A stretch of 24,398 nucleotides of DNA from G039029935 sp039029935 (GTDB taxonomy: Bacteria > Chloroflexota > Anaerolineae > Caldilineales > Caldilineaceae): contig JBCCFC010000020.1 of the NCBI GenBank assembly GCA_039029935.1, positions 1 to 24,398 on the forward strand, read 5' to 3'. Positions 23,401-24,398 of this stretch are shown here, piece after piece. Every line of letters begins with the position of its first letter. Position 1 is the stretch's first letter. The position numbers and the translations under genes are program-made. The notes beneath the pieces were generated by a model. The model was not told where the DNA came from. It searched no databases and saw only the letters and a program-made list of their open reading frames with translations.

Positions 23401-24398
23401 GGGATACGTGGGTAGTACAACTTTGCGTCGCAACGAATTGCGATGGAACCCTTCCCAATCGATGGCTTGCCCTTGGCAATAGAGCGTTCCTAAGCTAGTC
23501 AATAAAGTCTGACAGTCGTCTTGGCCATGACGCAGGCAAGGTAACCAATACATGGTGGGACTTGCAGATGACTGGGTGAGGGGGTGACTGGGTGAGGAGG
23601 TGGTAATATCTGCATGGTCACGGTTCACTTGGTCACCTTGCCGCTCGGTTATTTCGTCAAGGCATTGTCGACCCATGCTTAGCAACGTTGGTTTTGGGCC
23701 GACCTCAATGAAGAATCGGCAACCTTGTTCATGAAGGGTGGCCATGCCTGCCGCAAACTCTACAGGCTGACGTACATGCTGAACCCAGTAGACTGGCGCG
23801 GCAACTTGGGCTGTGGCCAACGAACCAGTAACATTTGAAATAAATTTGATGCGTGGCTCGGCGTAATGAATTGTTTGGGCGATGGCATCAAATTCAGCCA
23901 ACATGGGATCCATGCATGGTGAATGGAATGCATGAGAAACGGTGAGTTGAGTTGTTTTGATGCCAGTAGCCTGGAAAGATGCGCCCACGGTGTTGATAGC
24001 TTCTGTCCTCCCAGAGATGACCACATTTTGCGGTCCATTGACGGCGGCAATGGCAACCTCTTGCGGGTATGCTGCTATGGCCGTTTGCACTTGCTCAACA
24101 GGGGCTGCTACGACGAGCATGGTTCCATCCTGCGGCAAAGCCTGCATCAAGCGACCACGTGCGGCAATCAGCTTTAACCCATCTTCCAAGCTGAAGACCC
24201 CAGCAATACAGGCTGCCACATATTCTCCTACACTGTGGCCCATGACGACACTGGGCTGAATCCCCCACGATAGCCAGAGCTGTGCCAGCGCATATTCGAG
24301 GGCAAAGAGGGCAGGTTGGGTGTAGGCAGTCTCATTAATTATGGATTCACTGGTTTCAGCTTCATCCGTTGCTGGATAGAGCACCTCAAGTAAAGGCG
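20458..24398 (-). CDS. Type I PKS module, partial: (KS)-AT-DH-KR-ACP
   Basis: The reading frame is open to the window edge, so the 5' part, including KS, is missing; a GTG at 24384 is internal and not a start. The acyltransferase has GHSVG (24220-24240) and HAFH near 23923-23934, the malonyl-CoA signature. The dehydratase has the catalytic His at 23227-23229 in HQVYDQVVMP (Gly of HxxxGxxxxP is Asp) and Asp at 22642-22644 in LLDSCFQ. The ketoreductase has GGLGGLG, FSSAT and NYAAANAF, with LRD at the LDD site, so probably B-type. No enoyl reductase. ACP serine is at 20689-20691 (GLDSL). The acidic tail ending FEEVAGEL suits a TubC-docking partner. Stop and NRPS start overlap as ATGA. Expected output is an alpha,beta-unsaturated acyl-ACP. 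Confidence 0.95.
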   Translation of the reverse strand, partial: PLLEVLYPATDEAETSESIINETAYTQPALFALEYALAQLWLSWGIQPSVVMGHSVGEYVAACIAGVFSLEDGLKLIAARGRLMQALPQDGTMLVVAAPVEQVQTAIAAYPQEVAIAAVNGPQNVVISGRTEAINTVGASFQATGIKTTQLTVSHAFHSPCMDPMLAEFDAIAQTIHYAEPRIKFISNVTGSLATAQVAAPVYWVQHVRQPVEFAAGMATLHEQGCRFFIEVGPKPTLLSMGRQCLDEITERQGDQVNRDHADITTSSPSHPLTQSSASPTMYWLPCLRHGQDDCQTLLTSLGTLYCQGQAIDWEGFHRNSLRRKVVLPTYPFQRQRYWLSDDIDLPTVSVDREQPVRPLIDRMVQSPLLNEILFETALDLNRQPFLVDHQVYDQVVMPGAGYLSLILNAVELMTGSPACSIEEVVFRKSLVLPTDQVRTLQLVLTPVDEPANNHYHNGQHRNGTQPTRANASQGFTFKIISLPSSHNGGPAPFILHVTGRITLISQQISSERDEVQAWQATCPNAINRSSFYEQLGQGGVHWGDAFRWLEQGWWGKRGESLARLQTPSVVISAHGFMLHPGLLDSCFQMVGLAPETDAGAKTLVPFSLENLQLYQKPSGRALWCYAEEAGPQRWNLILAEADGTVVARLMGYEVTEVRPDTFANDSTQDAWQDWLYEVAWEQVERSADSHKEANEKLGSEPGHWIIYGDQDGLSKQLARTLVEQGHSCVVVAPDDTYQSGLASSTGLYTRTFLNPFDPDHVKRLLQEESQTGMPCRGVLYLWSAEAAHEGVTEPEVAHFHSTVVLRLVQALSFANMTAPLWLVTRSAQAVAGHLPQQVGAAALWGLGRTIALEHAELAPVCVDLGPTPSFTAEAQALCSELFAPPTTSGSTETQLAFYGDNRYVARLERTTVEPDAPALSSDGSYLVTGGLGGLGLKVAEFLVAQGARHLVLVGRSGATAAAQSTIDQLQDQGAQVTVVQGNISEEVDVARLIAACPQPLRGIVHAAGVLRDGVLVQQSPENFTQVMAPKAVGAWHLHCQTRDLPLDFFVCFSSATATFGSLGQGNYAAANAFLDGLAHHRRGLGLPGLSINWGSWAEVGMAARLDARDQARIAAQGESAMAPEAGLQVLAALLQQESAQVTVSAIQWSKFLTPDVNGALPAFYTTFERYHTATTPSVSQGTPTPDLSSALAGLDLTAQQSLLVAYVQRQLAAIIGVSTSEVDVAAPLPMLGLDSLMSIDIRNQIKRDLGLDVPIVKLLEGINLVELAEWIGDSWRDTHSGFTTSTELRETAIAPALPVVESTFEEVAGEL
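23569..23597. repeat. 13-bp direct repeat TGACTGGGTGAGG in the AT-DH linker
   Basis: TGACTGGGTGAGG occurs at 23569-23581 and 23585-23597 (period 16), inside the PKS reading frame. On the coding strand it encodes a Ser/Pro/Thr-rich stretch (TTSSPSHPLTQSS) in the linker after the acyltransferase. It resembles a short dispersed repeat tolerated in a flexible linker. Confidence 0.55.

Noticed and set aside
1..24398. CRISPR array, tRNA or rRNA genes
   Set aside because: No regularly spaced repeats, no tRNA cloverleaf and no rRNA-like block were noticed; the GGAGGTGA near 41 is a ribosome binding site, not 16S sequence.

Overview
The window holds the 3' end of a hybrid polyketide/non-ribosomal-peptide gene cluster. 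Nearly every gene lies on the minus strand, so the cluster reads from right to left. Base composition is moderate (about 50% G+C by eye), and the HIP1 octamer typical of many cyanobacteria occurs only once (about 1726-1733). That, a DUF1670 gene pair, and a REP-like hairpin at 11237-11263 make a filamentous Chloroflexota-type bacterium my best guess. This is a low-confidence inference; a cyanobacterium or another secondary-metabolite-rich phylum is not excluded.

Assembly line (right end, 24398 to 16016). A PKS gene enters from beyond the right edge with AT (malonyl type), DH, KR and ACP visible; its KS is outside. Its stop overlaps by ATGA the start of an NRPS with TubC-type docking domain, C, A, PCP and TE. 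The A-domain code reads D-A-S-T-I-A-A-V-C-K, close to a known tyrosine code. The visible end of the line should therefore attach an enoyl-type polyketide acyl chain to an aromatic amino acid, probably tyrosine, and release it.

Accessory operon (15627 to 7888). In transcription order: a cytoplasmic 5'-nucleotidase-like metallophosphatase, the central plus phosphohistidine part of a PEP-synthase/rifampin-phosphotransferase-like dikinase (560 aa), three tandem VOC proteins, an NmrA-like reductase, an unannotated 48-codon ORF with a near-ideal Shine-Dalgarno, a second NmrA-like reductase, and the separate ATP-grasp half of the dikinase (313 aa). Many junctions are ATGA overlaps. A 202-bp MITE-like sequence with perfect 21-bp inverted ends separates the NRPS from this operon.

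Inserted plus-strand unit (6130 to 7842). Two overlapping DUF1670 genes run against the cluster direction, bracketed by two identical 16-bp palindromes. They sit between the dikinase ATP-grasp gene and the remaining cluster genes.

Last minus-strand genes (6055 to 759). A vanillyl-alcohol-oxidase/p-cresol-methylhydroxylase type FAD oxidase, a group A flavin monooxygenase, and a P1B-like P-type ATPase that lacks the CPC metal motif. A probable terminator follows at 595-623. The first 758 bases have no convincing gene but several hairpins.

Working model (inference): the line makes an N-acyl-tyrosine-like product. The phenol-type FAD oxidase and the monooxygenase oxidise it. The split dikinase, whose division resembles phenylphosphate synthase, may phosphorylate a hydroxyl (perhaps the phenol), with the phosphatase as a possible unmasking partner. 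The ATPase may serve export or ion balance.
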